Position numbers and translations under genes: made by a program. Under the pieces are notes generated by a model. That model had not been told where the DNA came from and did no database searches. It saw only the letters and a program-made list of their open reading frames with translations. Below, piece after piece: positions 24,151 to 33,025 of a DNA stretch of 50,732 nt (position 1 is the first letter of the stretch; each line of letters starts with the position of its first letter). The DNA comes from Natronolimnohabitans sp. A-GB9 (GTDB lineage: Archaea > Halobacteriota > Halobacteria > Halobacteriales > Natrialbaceae), in assembly GCF_030848565.1 (NCBI RefSeq), contig NZ_JAVDDV010000012.1, positions 32,001-82,732 on the forward strand, given 5' to 3'.

Positions 24151-26289
24151 TCAGTCGTCGGCGGCTTTTCCAGTATCGTCGCCGATCGAGACTTCGATCT
24201 CGGCGGCGGCAGCCTTGTATTCGGGGATCTTTGCGCGTTCGTCGAGGACGTCGTTGGTGAGTTTGTTCGCGGAGGCGGCTGCGAAGTGTGGCGTCGTCCA
24301 GATCACGCCCTCCTTGATATCCTCGGTGACCTGTGCTTCGACGGTAATCTCGCCGCGTCGCGACGTGAGCGTCACTTCGTCGCCGTCCTCGATGCCGTAG
24401 CGTTCGGCGTCGGCGGGGTGGACGTCGACGAAGTTCTCGGGCGTCTGACGGTTGAGCGTCGGCGAACGAGTACTCATCGTCCCAGTGTTGTAGTGTTCCT
24501 CGAGACGAGCCGTCGTCAGGATCAGCGGATACTCCTCGTCTGGCGTTTCTGCCGGCGGCTGATGACTGACGCCCTCGATCTGGCCGAGTCCGCTCTCGGT
24601 GTCGAACTCGTCTTCGTAGAGGTACGGGTCACCTTCGTCGCCAGGCTCGTAACACGGCCAGTGGAGGCCGTCTTCGCCAAGCAGGTCGTAGGTCATCCCG
24701 TGGTAGATGGGACAGACCTGCCGGAGTTCCTCGAAGACCGCTTCGGGGTCGTCGAAGTCGAACTGCTCCTCGCCGTCGTCGAACAGTCGTTTCCCGACCT
24801 CCGAAACGATCTCGAGGTCGTGTTTCGTGTTTTCGTGAACGTTCTCGACGCCACGCATGCGCTGGACGCGCCGATCGGTGTTGGTGACGGTCCCGCCGCG
24901 TTCGGCCCAGGTCGTCGCCGGCAGGATGACGTCGGCGTACTTCGCCGTCTCGGTCATGAAGATGTCCTGGGCGACCAGGAACTCGAGATCCCCGATCCGC
25001 TCGGCGACGCTGTTGGCGTCGGGTTCGCTCATGACGGGATTCTCTCCCATCACGTACAGCCCCTTGACCGAGTCACCGAACTCGTGGGAGAGTTCGACGT
25101 TCGTCAGGCCGGGTTCGTCGGGAACCTCGAACCCCCAGACCTCCTCGACGCTTTCGCGAGCCTCATCGTCGTCGACCAACTGATAGCCCGGAAGGACGTT
25201 GGGCATCGCACCGACGTCGGACGTCCCCTGGACGTTGTTCTGACCGCGAAGCGGGTTGACCCCCGTCCCGGGTCGACCGAGGTTGCCCGTGATCAACGCG
25301 AGATTGATCTCGTTTTGGACGTTGTCGACGCCACAGGCGTGCTGGCTCATGCCCATCCCGGTGAAGATCGCGGCGTTGTCGGCTTTCGCGTACTTCTCGG
25401 CGGCTCGCTCGATCTCCTCGAGGTCGAGCCCACACTCCTCGGCGGCGGCCGCCTTGTCGAACTCCGCAAGCGTCGCTTGCAGATCCTCGAACCCGTCGGT
25501 GCGCTTCTGGATAAACTCCTCGTCGATCCAGCCGTCCTCCGGGTGCTCCTCGTGGTGCTCGAGGATCGTCTTGAGGACGATATTCAACAGCGGGATGTCG
25601 GTCCCTGGATTCAACTGGAGGTGCTGGTGTCGATCGCTGTCGTCGATGCCGAACGACCGTGTCGTCTTGTTCGCGTGGGGATCGACCTGAATGACGGTCG
25701 TGCCGTCAAGCACTGCCTGGCGGAAGTACTGGCTGTTGGCGATCGGATGCTGCTCGCCGGGGTTTGCCCCCTGGATCCAGAAGACGTCGGCCTCGTCCCG
25801 GAGATCCGCCATGCTGTTTGTCATCGCGCCGGCGCCCAGACTCGTCCGTAACGCCCAGACCGTCGAGGCGTGACACATCCGCGTGCAGTTGTCGACGTTG
25901 TTCGTCCCGTAGCGGCGGGCGAGTTTCTGCAGGAGGTAGTTCTCCTCGTTCATCGTCTTCGAGGAGCCGAAAAAGCCCACCGCGTCGGGACCGTGCTCCG
26001 CTCGGATGCGCTCGAGTTCGTCGACGACGTACTCGTAGGCTTCCTCCCACGTCGCCTCGCGGAACTCGCCGTCTTCCTTGATCAGCGGTTCGGTGAGTCG
26101 GTCCTCGTGGTCGACGACCTCCGTCGCCGCACCGCCTTTGATACAGACACGCCCTTCGTTGACCGGCGCGTCGCCCCACGGCATGAACTGGACGTCACTC
26201 GGTTCCTCGCCCTGCTGGACCGTGATTCCACAGCCGACACCACAGTACGGACAGATCGTCTTTACCGGATCTTGAGTATCATCGGACAT
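24151..26289 (-). CDS. Formate dehydrogenase alpha-like molybdopterin oxidoreductase
   Basis: 712 residues, the length of FdhF/FdhA catalytic subunits. The N-terminal 4Fe-4S site is Cys13, Cys16, Cys20 and Cys49 (ICPYCGVGCG ... GRVCIKG). Cys139 in NCTRMCHAS is at the position of the active-site Cys/SeCys next to the conserved His140. The GMGMSQHACG and NNVQGTSDVGAMPN segments and the C-terminal molydopterin dinucleotide-binding domain are present. It would oxidise formate or a related substrate in the cytoplasm, since no Tat signal is present. No beta subunit, diaphorase or FdhD gene is next to it, so its electron partner is unknown; the ferredoxin at 21192 is a candidate. Its TGA is followed by GACGGACC. 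Confidence 0.92.
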   Translation of the reverse strand: MSDDTQDPVKTICPYCGVGCGITVQQGEEPSDVQFMPWGDAPVNEGRVCIKGGAATEVVDHEDRLTEPLIKEDGEFREATWEEAYEYVVDELERIRAEHGPDAVGFFGSSKTMNEENYLLQKLARRYGTNNVDNCTRMCHASTVWALRTSLGAGAMTNSMADLRDEADVFWIQGANPGEQHPIANSQYFRQAVLDGTTVIQVDPHANKTTRSFGIDDSDRHQHLQLNPGTDIPLLNIVLKTILEHHEEHPEDGWIDEEFIQKRTDGFEDLQATLAEFDKAAAAEECGLDLEEIERAAEKYAKADNAAIFTGMGMSQHACGVDNVQNEINLALITGNLGRPGTGVNPLRGQNNVQGTSDVGAMPNVLPGYQLVDDDEARESVEEVWGFEVPDEPGLTNVELSHEFGDSVKGLYVMGENPVMSEPDANSVAERIGDLEFLVAQDIFMTETAKYADVILPATTWAERGGTVTNTDRRVQRMRGVENVHENTKHDLEIVSEVGKRLFDDGEEQFDFDDPEAVFEELRQVCPIYHGMTYDLLGEDGLHWPCYEPGDEGDPYLYEDEFDTESGLGQIEGVSHQPPAETPDEEYPLILTTARLEEHYNTGTMSTRSPTLNRQTPENFVDVHPADAERYGIEDGDEVTLTSRRGEITVEAQVTEDIKEGVIWTTPHFAAASANKLTNDVLDERAKIPEYKAAAAEIEVSIGDDTGKAADD

Positions 26290-26456
26290 AAGTCAGGTTT
26301 CGACCACGGTTGTGAGTCGCGGTGTAGCGATTACTCTCTCCAGAACCATGATTCTTTCTAACACAAAGCATGTCTCCTGTATACGAGTGTCACTCGAGTC
26401 GCATGTCTTTGCCGTCGGATCGTCCATATCACGTACTCGAGTGCCGGGCGATCCGA

Positions 26457-26533
26457 CGGTTTACTGTACGTCATTGCCGGCGCAACCGCGACCCGGGCGG
26501 CGGTTGTGCCGGTACATCGGTACAGCAATCCGT
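26457..26533. repeat. Palindromic repeat, A module
   Basis: Arms ACGGTTTACTGTACG and TACAGCAATCCGT enclose stem CCGGCGCAACC (26477-26487) with GGTTGTGCCGG (26502-26512). The inner part matches the elements at 658 and 33793. A further imperfect inverted repeat, GTCGGATCGTCC with GGGCGATCCGAC, adjoins on the left (26414-26458). Confidence 0.82.
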
Positions 26534-26606
26534 ACCGACCGTCGACCGACGAGACGGTCGTCGGTGGCAAACATTCATAGTCGACTCCGTAAACGAACCG
26601 AGTACC

Positions 26607-27173
26607 GTGGAGCTTACACCTGCGACCGTCGCGGCGAAAGCCGACGAATACCGGGACGAGGAACCGCTGTACCCAGTCGAGCAGGAGCGAATCGAGGGCC
26701 TGCCCGACGCGTTCGAACGCGGTGAGTTCGGCTGGCGCGACGCGGAGTGGGTCGTGAGGTGGTACTACCGACGCCACCTCGGTGGTATCTCTCACGAAGA
26801 ACGCCGGGCGGCCGAAAAGCGATTCGGACGAAACGACTTCGAAACGGTCGAGCGTGTCATCGACGACGTCACCGCACTCTCGGACACCGCCGAACAGGTA
26901 TCCCGGTTAACCACGCTCGAGGGCGTCGACGTTCCGCTCGCCTCCGCCTACCTGCTGTTTGTCGATCCGACGTCGTATATCGTCGTCGGCGAGCGGGAGG
27001 TCGCCGTTCTCGACGCCGCCGGTCGGTTGCCAGACACGTTCTCGGACTTCTCTTCGATCGAGGGATACGAGACGTATCTCGAGAGTTGCCACTCGGTTGC
27101 CACCGACGCCGAGTGTGACATGTGGACGCTCTATCGCGCGCTCTGGCGGCTGTCGACGGAACTCGACGAATAG
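26607..27173 (+). CDS. Conserved haloarchaeal-type hypothetical protein
   Basis: 188 residues from GTG 26607 (translated MELTPATVAAKADEYRDEEPLYPVEQE). I reject upstream in-frame codons because they run through the palindromic repeat. The protein is acidic with aromatic clusters (FGWRDAEWVVRWYYRRHLGG, DPTSYIVVGEREVAVLD, ECDMWTLYRALWRL). No signal or membrane segment. The pattern resembles proteins with a thermonuclease-like or HhH-GPD-like fold annotated only as hypothetical, but I cannot assign it. It lies alone between the formate dehydrogenase promoter and the aldehyde dehydrogenase gene. Confidence 0.75.
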   Translation: MELTPATVAAKADEYRDEEPLYPVEQERIEGLPDAFERGEFGWRDAEWVVRWYYRRHLGGISHEERRAAEKRFGRNDFETVERVIDDVTALSDTAEQVSRLTTLEGVDVPLASAYLLFVDPTSYIVVGEREVAVLDAAGRLPDTFSDFSSIEGYETYLESCHSVATDAECDMWTLYRALWRLSTELDE

Positions 27174-27210
27174 CGGTGGAGAACAGTTCTCGTTCGCTGG
27201 GACGTCGACG

Positions 27211-27219
27211 AACATATAG
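27211..27219 (+). promoter_or_regulatory. TATA box of the aldehyde dehydrogenase/SDR operon
   Basis: AACATATAG lies 25-33 bp upstream of ATG 27244. This favours ATG 27244 over the in-frame ATG at 27220, which almost overlaps the box. Confidence 0.6.
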
Positions 27220-27243
27220 ATGGGCCGACGTGTTAAGGCCGGT

Positions 27244-28830
27244 ATGGCCCGGACAACAGGCCCGCCGGTGTACGGAGAAACGGGTCTCGCCCCCGATCAC
27301 CTCACGGACCTCGCGTCGCGTATCGAACCGACCGGCGATCGGTCGCCGATCCCGGTTCGAACGCCGATCACCGACGACGAGATCGGAACGGTTCCCAGCT
27401 GCACGGCTGCGGACGTCGAACGTGTCGCCGAGCGAGCCAGAGCGGCACAGTCGTCCTGGGCGGAGACGCCGATCGAAACACGGGCGGCCGTCCTCGAGCG
27501 TTTCGGTGATCTCGTCTCCGACCGTCGCACGGAACTGCTCGATATCGTCCAACTCGAGACCGGGAAGGCCCGCCACCACGCACTCGAGGAAGTGCTCGAC
27601 GTCCCCCTGACGTGTTCGTACTACGCCGCGAACGGGCCCGCGATACTCGCGGATGCGGACCGATCGGGGGCGATCCCGTTCGTGGCCGACGCCAGTGTCA
27701 CCTACGATCCCGTCGGCGTCGTCGGCGTAATCTCCCCCTGGAACTATCCACTGACGCTTGCGATGACCGACGCGGTCCCGGCGCTGCTCGCCGGCAACGC
27801 CGTCGTCTGTAAGCCCGACGAGCGCACGCCGTTTATCGCGCTGGCGCTTGCGAGCCTTCTCGAGGAAGCCGGGCTCCCGGATGGCCTCTTCCAGGTCGTC
27901 ACCGGCGACGGACCGACCGTCGGCTCCGCCCTGATCGACGCAGTCGAGTACGTCGCCTTCACCGGTGGCACCGAGACTGGACGAACCGTCGCTGAGCAGG
28001 CGGGTCGCAACCTGATCGGCTGTTCGCTTGAACTCGGCGGCAAGAACCCGATGGTCGTCCTCGAGGACGCCGACGTCGAGACGGCCGCCCGCGGCGCGGT
28101 CAAGGGGGCGTTTACGAACGCGGGCCAACTCTGTCTGGCGCCCGAACGGATCTACGTCCACGAGGACCGATACGAGCCGTTTCTCGACGCGTTCGTCGGC
28201 GCGACCCGAAAACTGAGCCTCGGTCTCGAGTTCGCGTACGGGCCCGACGTCGGCTCGCTGATCGACGGCGACCACCTCGAACTCGTCGAAGCATACGTCG
28301 AGGGTGCCGTCGACGACGGCGCGTCGTTGCTCTCGGGTGGCCGCCACCGTCCCGACGTCGGTCCGTTCTGTTACGAGCCGACGATCCTGACCGACGTCGA
28401 CCCCGACTCGCGGATCGCCTGCGAGGAGACGTTCGGACCGGTCGTCTCCGTCTACCCCGTCGCAGAGACGAGTGAGGCGATCGAGCGGGCCAACGACACG
28501 CCCTATGGGCTCAACGCCAGCGTCTGGACCGAAGATCGGGCGCGTGGCCGTCGAGTCGCAGACGAGATCGACTGTGGCACCGTCTGTATCAACGATCCCT
28601 ATACGGTCGGCTGGGCCGCCGTCGATGCCCCGATGGGCGGGTTCGGTGACTCCGGACTCGGCCGTCGACACGGCCCGGAGGGGCTTCGACGGTACGTCGA
28701 CGCACGGACGATCGCGACTTCGCGAATCGGACCGTTCGACGCCCCGCCGGGCGTGTCACCCGGCTGGTTCGCCGCGTTCATGACCGGGTTGACGACCCTC
28801 CAGCGCCGGCTCGTGAGGTGGCTGCCGTGA
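27244..28830 (+). CDS. Aldehyde dehydrogenase (succinate-semialdehyde dehydrogenase-like)
   Basis: 528 residues from ATG 27244. NAD(P)-dependent aldehyde dehydrogenase fold with Asn166 in ISPWNYPL, Glu263 in LELGGKNPM and nucleophile Cys297 in FTNAGQLC, all intact. It resembles the GabD2/succinic-semialdehyde group; the C terminus carries an extra tail (WFAAFMTGLTTLQRRLVRWLP) that could touch the membrane. The substrate is not certain. It overlaps the following SDR gene by 4 bp (GTGA), so aldehyde oxidation and the SDR reaction are probably linked. Confidence 0.93.
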   Translation: MARTTGPPVYGETGLAPDHLTDLASRIEPTGDRSPIPVRTPITDDEIGTVPSCTAADVERVAERARAAQSSWAETPIETRAAVLERFGDLVSDRRTELLDIVQLETGKARHHALEEVLDVPLTCSYYAANGPAILADADRSGAIPFVADASVTYDPVGVVGVISPWNYPLTLAMTDAVPALLAGNAVVCKPDERTPFIALALASLLEEAGLPDGLFQVVTGDGPTVGSALIDAVEYVAFTGGTETGRTVAEQAGRNLIGCSLELGGKNPMVVLEDADVETAARGAVKGAFTNAGQLCLAPERIYVHEDRYEPFLDAFVGATRKLSLGLEFAYGPDVGSLIDGDHLELVEAYVEGAVDDGASLLSGGRHRPDVGPFCYEPTILTDVDPDSRIACEETFGPVVSVYPVAETSEAIERANDTPYGLNASVWTEDRARGRRVADEIDCGTVCINDPYTVGWAAVDAPMGGFGDSGLGRRHGPEGLRRYVDARTIATSRIGPFDAPPGVSPGWFAAFMTGLTTLQRRLVRWLP

Positions 28831-29918
28831 CCGATCCCGAGGTCTTCCTCACTGGCTTTCCGGGCTTTTTGGGCTCGGCGCTGCTCGAGCGCATACTCGC
28901 TCGTGGCGACGGACCGGTCGCCTGTCTGGTCCAGCCCCAGTACCTCGAGACGGCGCGGCGCCGGGCACGGGCGATCATCGACCGTACTGACGCCGTCGAT
29001 GCCGCCGACGCGATCCGCCTGCACGAGGGGGACATCACCGAGTCCGACCTCGGCCTCGGGGACGACCTCGAGGCCCTCGAGACGGTACGGGACGTCTACC
29101 ACCTCGCGGCGGTGTACGACCTCGGGGTAGACGCCGACCTGGCGGAGGCGGTCAACGTCCGCGGAACCGAACACGTCCTCGGGGTCGCCGCCGAACTCGG
29201 CGTCGATCACTTTCACCACGTCAGTACCTGTTACGTCAGCGGTCGATACGACGGCGTGTTCACCGAAGCCCACCTTCAGGAGGGCCAGTCGTTCAACAAC
29301 CACTACGAGGAGACGAAATACCGCGCGGAGGTCGCCGTCCAGGAGCGGATGGCCGACGGATTTCCGGCGACGGTCTACCGCCCCGCGATCGTCGTCGGCG
29401 ATAGCCAAACGGGCGAGACCGACAAGTTCGACGGCCCGTACAACTTGCTCGAGTTACTGCTTGCCCAACCGCGCTGGCTTTCGGTGGCGGTGACGCTGCC
29501 GGGCTCGAGCGACGCGGAACTGAACGTCGTCCCGCGTGACTTCGTCGTCGATGCGATCGCCATGCTGAGCGATCGCGAGGCGTCGATCGGCGAGGTCTAT
29601 CAGCTCTGTGACCCCACACCGCTTCCCGTTCCGCAGTTCATCGACGCGCTCGCCGAGGCTGCCGACCGCCGTCACGTGGCGCTCCCGACGACCGAATCGA
29701 TCGCACGAGCCGGCGTACGTGCCCTCGAGCGTGCCTCGGTCGACGTCGATCCGAACACGCTCGCGTATCTCGACCACCCGACGCGATACGCCTGCCCGGC
29801 GACGACGCGTGCACTCGCCGGAAGCGGACTCGAGGTCCCCCCGTTCGAAGCGTACGTCGACCGACTCGTCGAATTCACCCGACAGAACCCGGACGTCGGC
29901 GACGAGCCGATGCGCTGA
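28827..29918 (+). CDS. Extended short-chain dehydrogenase/reductase
   Basis: 363 residues from GTG 28827, which forms a GTGA overlap with the aldehyde dehydrogenase stop; GTG 28818 in the same frame is an alternative. The Rossmann motif is TGFPGFLG (TGxxGxxG). The catalytic triad is visible as Ser in HVSTCYVSG and Tyr/Lys in YEETK. The family includes the reductase domain of fatty-acyl-CoA and dihydroflavonol reductases, and the C-terminal part (residues 200 on) is long enough for an acyl or polyprenyl substrate. Coupled with an aldehyde dehydrogenase it might interconvert acyl, aldehyde and alcohol forms; that is inference. Confidence 0.9.
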   Translation: MTDPEVFLTGFPGFLGSALLERILARGDGPVACLVQPQYLETARRRARAIIDRTDAVDAADAIRLHEGDITESDLGLGDDLEALETVRDVYHLAAVYDLGVDADLAEAVNVRGTEHVLGVAAELGVDHFHHVSTCYVSGRYDGVFTEAHLQEGQSFNNHYEETKYRAEVAVQERMADGFPATVYRPAIVVGDSQTGETDKFDGPYNLLELLLAQPRWLSVAVTLPGSSDAELNVVPRDFVVDAIAMLSDREASIGEVYQLCDPTPLPVPQFIDALAEAADRRHVALPTTESIARAGVRALERASVDVDPNTLAYLDHPTRYACPATTRALAGSGLEVPPFEAYVDRLVEFTRQNPDVGDEPMR

Positions 29919-29940
29919 GCTAGTACCGTTCCACCCGTCG

Positions 29941-29986
29941 ACTGCTGGGTCGAATCGGACGACACCGCAGGATTCGACCCAGCAGT
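29941..29986 (+). terminator. Perfect 16-bp hairpin after the SDR gene
   Basis: ACTGCTGGGTCGAATC (29941-29956) and GATTCGACCCAGCAGT (29971-29986) are exact complements with a 14-nt loop, 22 bp after the stop. Likely a transcript-end hairpin. Only CTGCTG recalls the dispersed repeat family. Confidence 0.65.
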
Positions 29987-31127
29987 GCAGGCGTGGACCG
30001 CCACTAGAGGACAGACTCACTGCTCACGACGGTCCTTCGCTCTCGTGTCGTTTTCTACGCTGATTCGGAGAACGGCCCAATATGAAAGAGATCCGATCTA
30101 TTTACTCAACGTCACTAAAAGTGACGATCTTCATATGTGTTATAATACAGAACACTCAAATATGTGGCTTCGATCGTCGAGTGGGTTGCTCCAGCTTCGT
30201 TCTATGGTAGTGGGGATATACTACAAAACAATACTGGAGTGTGAAACCGATAACGGCAGCGAGACCGATACTCGTTTTCGGTCTGCCGGCTAATATACGT
30301 TATTCATATAGGATGAGTACGTGATACTGTCGTCGATTGTATCGTCCTCGAATCTACCGTAACCCAGTATTGTTGTCTCATACAAATATATGGCTAGTTA
30401 TAATTAGTGTTAGTTTATCATACACCTGTAAGGGACCGTTCGGTGTCGGTGACCCAACTACTTATCGGACTTGACGAGTGATAACTATCAAATCAACTAT
30501 ATTATATTCGCGGTCAGGTTCTGACCTCGAGACATAACTGACAAAAAATGTCTGATCTGATAATATTATCCCCATCGAGTATCGACGATTACTTCGACGT
30601 TTTCGATCGCTGACTTCCGTTCTAACACACGTTCCGTACAGGCCGTCACCTCGGGATGGCCGCAGTCGCGCGACCGATCGTCGAATAGTGCTGTCCAACA
30701 GTATATTATTTCACTCGAAACCTCGTCGGATAGCTCATTAGGTGAAACAGCTGATAATTACACTCGCTTATTGTACAGCAATTTATTTTGACGGCTGGAC
30801 CAACTGGCGGTAGGGTTACTTATCAGACAGTCTTTAGCTCCACGGAGACTTTTCTCCGGTTTGATACGGAAGAGAATCAACGCGATCCCAAAAGATCGCT
30901 GGAACAGTTCTAAGAGTCATAGGAGTTGGCGGCTGAAGAGGGTGTCTGAAAGACGACCAGTGGACTGCGTCGCCAGAATATACGCACTACAGGCCTGCTA
31001 AACCCTCTGTAGTCTCAACCGCTCTCGTTACTTTTCTATATAGCTATATGGCATTTACAACGTTTTGATTCGGATCCTTTCCGGCCTCTCCCTGCTGAAT
31101 TCGGGTGAATAGGGCCTCGAGTCGAAC
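29987..31127. other. AT-rich intergenic desert upstream of the recombinase
   Basis: About 1.1 kb, clearly AT-richer than its surroundings, with many TATAAT-like words and no frame of haloarchaeal composition. No tRNA gene or obvious attachment-site duplication was seen. Such composition often marks integrated or decayed foreign DNA. Confidence 0.6.
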
Positions 31128-31155
31128 ACACTTGATTAGTGCAATAATCAAGTGT
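31128..31155. promoter_or_regulatory. Perfect 11-6-11 inverted repeat upstream of tyrosine recombinase (Xer/dif-like architecture)
   Basis: Left arm ACACTTGATTA (31128-31138), spacer GTGCAA, right arm TAATCAAGTGT (31145-31155); the arms are exact complements and stop there. Two 11-bp arms around a 6-bp spacer is the geometry of Xer/dif crossover sites. It sits 81 bp before the recombinase start. It could instead be an autoregulatory operator next to the TTTTATGA element at about 31158. Confidence 0.55.
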
Positions 31156-31235
31156 AGTTTTATGAGTGTCCGTCCCCTCTGTCGATCACGAACGATGAAA
31201 TTTAGCACGCGCTGCGCTCTCGAGGGTGAGTGCCG

Positions 31236-32375
31236 ATGAGTTCCGGATCGACACCGGTGGCAACACCGCTGGCGGAGTTCCTGCGATCGAAGTCCAAAGG
31301 CGGCGACGAAAGCGGAAACTATCGGCGGAACCTCGAGCGTTGTGTCGAGGACTTTCTCGAGTGGCTCGACGGCGATCCCCGTTGTAGTGGCACGTTCGCC
31401 GATCTCGACGAGCGAACGTTCCGTCGGTACGCACGCGAACTCACGAGCCGTGAGCTCGCTCCGGGTACAGTGAACACGTACTATGCCAACGTCAGCGCGT
31501 ATATCGGCTGGTGCGTTCGCGAGGGACTCCTCGAGGCAAACTACGCACAGCGAAACGTTGCGACGGAGCCACTTCCCGAAACCGACGGCCGACGGTCCGG
31601 CGACCAGCAGGCCTGGACCGACGAACACCGGACGCTGATCACGCGCCACGTCGATGCACAGGCCCACGACGCAGTTGATGAAGGTGGGTTCGACGCGATC
31701 AAGGCGTTTCGTGATCGGGCGCTCGTCTATGTGCTCTGTTACTCCGGTGTCCGCGGCGGCGAGATCTTCGCCGACCCGAAAGACGATCGGCGAAACGGGC
31801 TTCGCTGGGGTGACGTCTCCCTCGAGGATCGGACGATGACGGTGCTCGCGAAGAAACAGAACTGGTCCGATCGATCGGTGACGGAACAGGCAGTAAATCC
31901 TATTTCGCGATACAAACGAATTCTCGATCCTGCCAGTGACGACTGGCCGGTGTTCCCGACGTTTCATCTGCCGACGCTCTACGGAACGCTCCGTACCGGT
32001 CTCCGAGACGAACACGGCCGGTCGGCAGACGAGATCGAGGCGTTCGTCGACGATCTCACCGGTCAAGTAGCGGTTTTCGACGCGCTTCGCGAGTACGAAC
32101 TGACGCCACCGTCGATCAACACTGACGGTGCCCGCCGGATCATGCGGCGTCTGTGTGAACGAGCCGAGATCGATCTCGACGACAAACACGGCTATCTCGC
32201 ACCTCACGGAGGTCGCCGCGGTGCTGGCGAAGTGATGGTTCGACAGCGCGGGTTTACCGCTGCCGCTCGTCTGCTGGACAACAGCGAAGCCGTGGTTCGA
32301 GATTCCTACTCCCATATCGAAGCGAAAGAGATGGCCGAAGACGCCGGAAACGCATTCGCCGAACACGATCAATGA
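31236..32375 (+). CDS. Tyrosine recombinase/integrase (XerC/D-like)
   Basis: 379 residues from ATG 31236; an in-frame GTG six bases upstream is equally possible. Residues ~10-105 form a SAM-like core-binding domain (NYRRNLERCVEDFLEWLDGD ... NTYYANVSAYIGWCVREGLL). The catalytic domain shows Arg in YSGVRGGE, Lys in VLAKKQNW, His-x-x-Arg in APHGGRRG, and the Tyr nucleophile in DSYSHIEA. The usual second His/Trp of the LGH motif is Asn (LLDNSEAVV). It breaks and rejoins DNA at specific sites. It is flanked by an AT-rich desert and 650 bp of geneless DNA, and no other mobile genes are present. Confidence 0.92.
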   Translation: MSSGSTPVATPLAEFLRSKSKGGDESGNYRRNLERCVEDFLEWLDGDPRCSGTFADLDERTFRRYARELTSRELAPGTVNTYYANVSAYIGWCVREGLLEANYAQRNVATEPLPETDGRRSGDQQAWTDEHRTLITRHVDAQAHDAVDEGGFDAIKAFRDRALVYVLCYSGVRGGEIFADPKDDRRNGLRWGDVSLEDRTMTVLAKKQNWSDRSVTEQAVNPISRYKRILDPASDDWPVFPTFHLPTLYGTLRTGLRDEHGRSADEIEAFVDDLTGQVAVFDALREYELTPPSINTDGARRIMRRLCERAEIDLDDKHGYLAPHGGRRGAGEVMVRQRGFTAAARLLDNSEAVVRDSYSHIEAKEMAEDAGNAFAEHDQ

Positions 32376-33025
32376 CGCGCCGAACCGGACGAAATCGGTT
32401 CCAGCGATTGGACTGTAATCGATCGGCAGTCGAGGTGTTCGTCCCCGCTGTCCTCGAGAACGAACCAGTGTAACGAGGAACACGTTCGATCTATTTACAA
32501 CCATACTATCGTAATACTCGGTGTGAGTGGGGATAAGCAGTACAGTGTCACACGAACCGGTCCGGCAATGGTGAAACGCTGTCTGATCGGGAACGGAGAT
32601 TTCAGACCTGTAGATGCGGAGAATCCGTGTTCTCCTCCGATAGCGTGTTCGGATAGTGTTCCGAGTCTACCGAAACAGCATCGAGGTCGACGCTGAGTCC
32701 CGTTCTCGGCAGTCTCCGAGATAGTACGGATTCACTCCCCTGACGAAAACGAACTCGAGACCGATCGTAGCGGCGACGATTCGAAGACATCGAGCGAGTA
32801 CCGAGAGCGGGATTCGACTATTCCGGATCAAGGAGATAACGACTATTGAAACGAACAGGGTTGCTGAATTCACGGCTACTAACGGCTGAGAGGCAGCATT
32901 CTTCTCATCGGCTGGTATCGGGTACTGACTGTCGACCCGGAAACGGTCGACTGACTGAACATACTCCCGAAGGTCTTTCCGGGATAACCGAAAGCTTTCT
33001 ACAGTCGGCGGAACAGCACACTCGT
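32376..33025. other. Intergenic, no gene seen
   Basis: 650 bp between the recombinase and the IclR gene. Short frames here are arginine-rich and unconvincing. The right end contains a palindromic GAAAGCTTTC (about 32990) before the IclR start, a possible regulatory site. Confidence 0.5.

Noticed and set aside
24286-25851. Plus-strand open frame of 521 codons over the formate dehydrogenase-like gene
   Set aside because: Shadow of the minus-strand molybdoprotein, which has all cofactor motifs.
26869-28671. Long minus-strand open frame of about 600 codons opposite the aldehyde dehydrogenase
   Set aside because: It mirrors the real gene; arginine/valine-rich composition with no domain. A common GC-rich antisense artefact.
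30462-30698. Small minus-strand gene in the AT-rich desert
   Set aside because: Basic, low-complexity product with no domain and no promoter; likely chance.
31044-32504. Minus-strand open frame of 486 codons over the recombinase
   Set aside because: It mirrors the recombinase gene, whose catalytic residues are clear; the antisense product has no recognisable motif.
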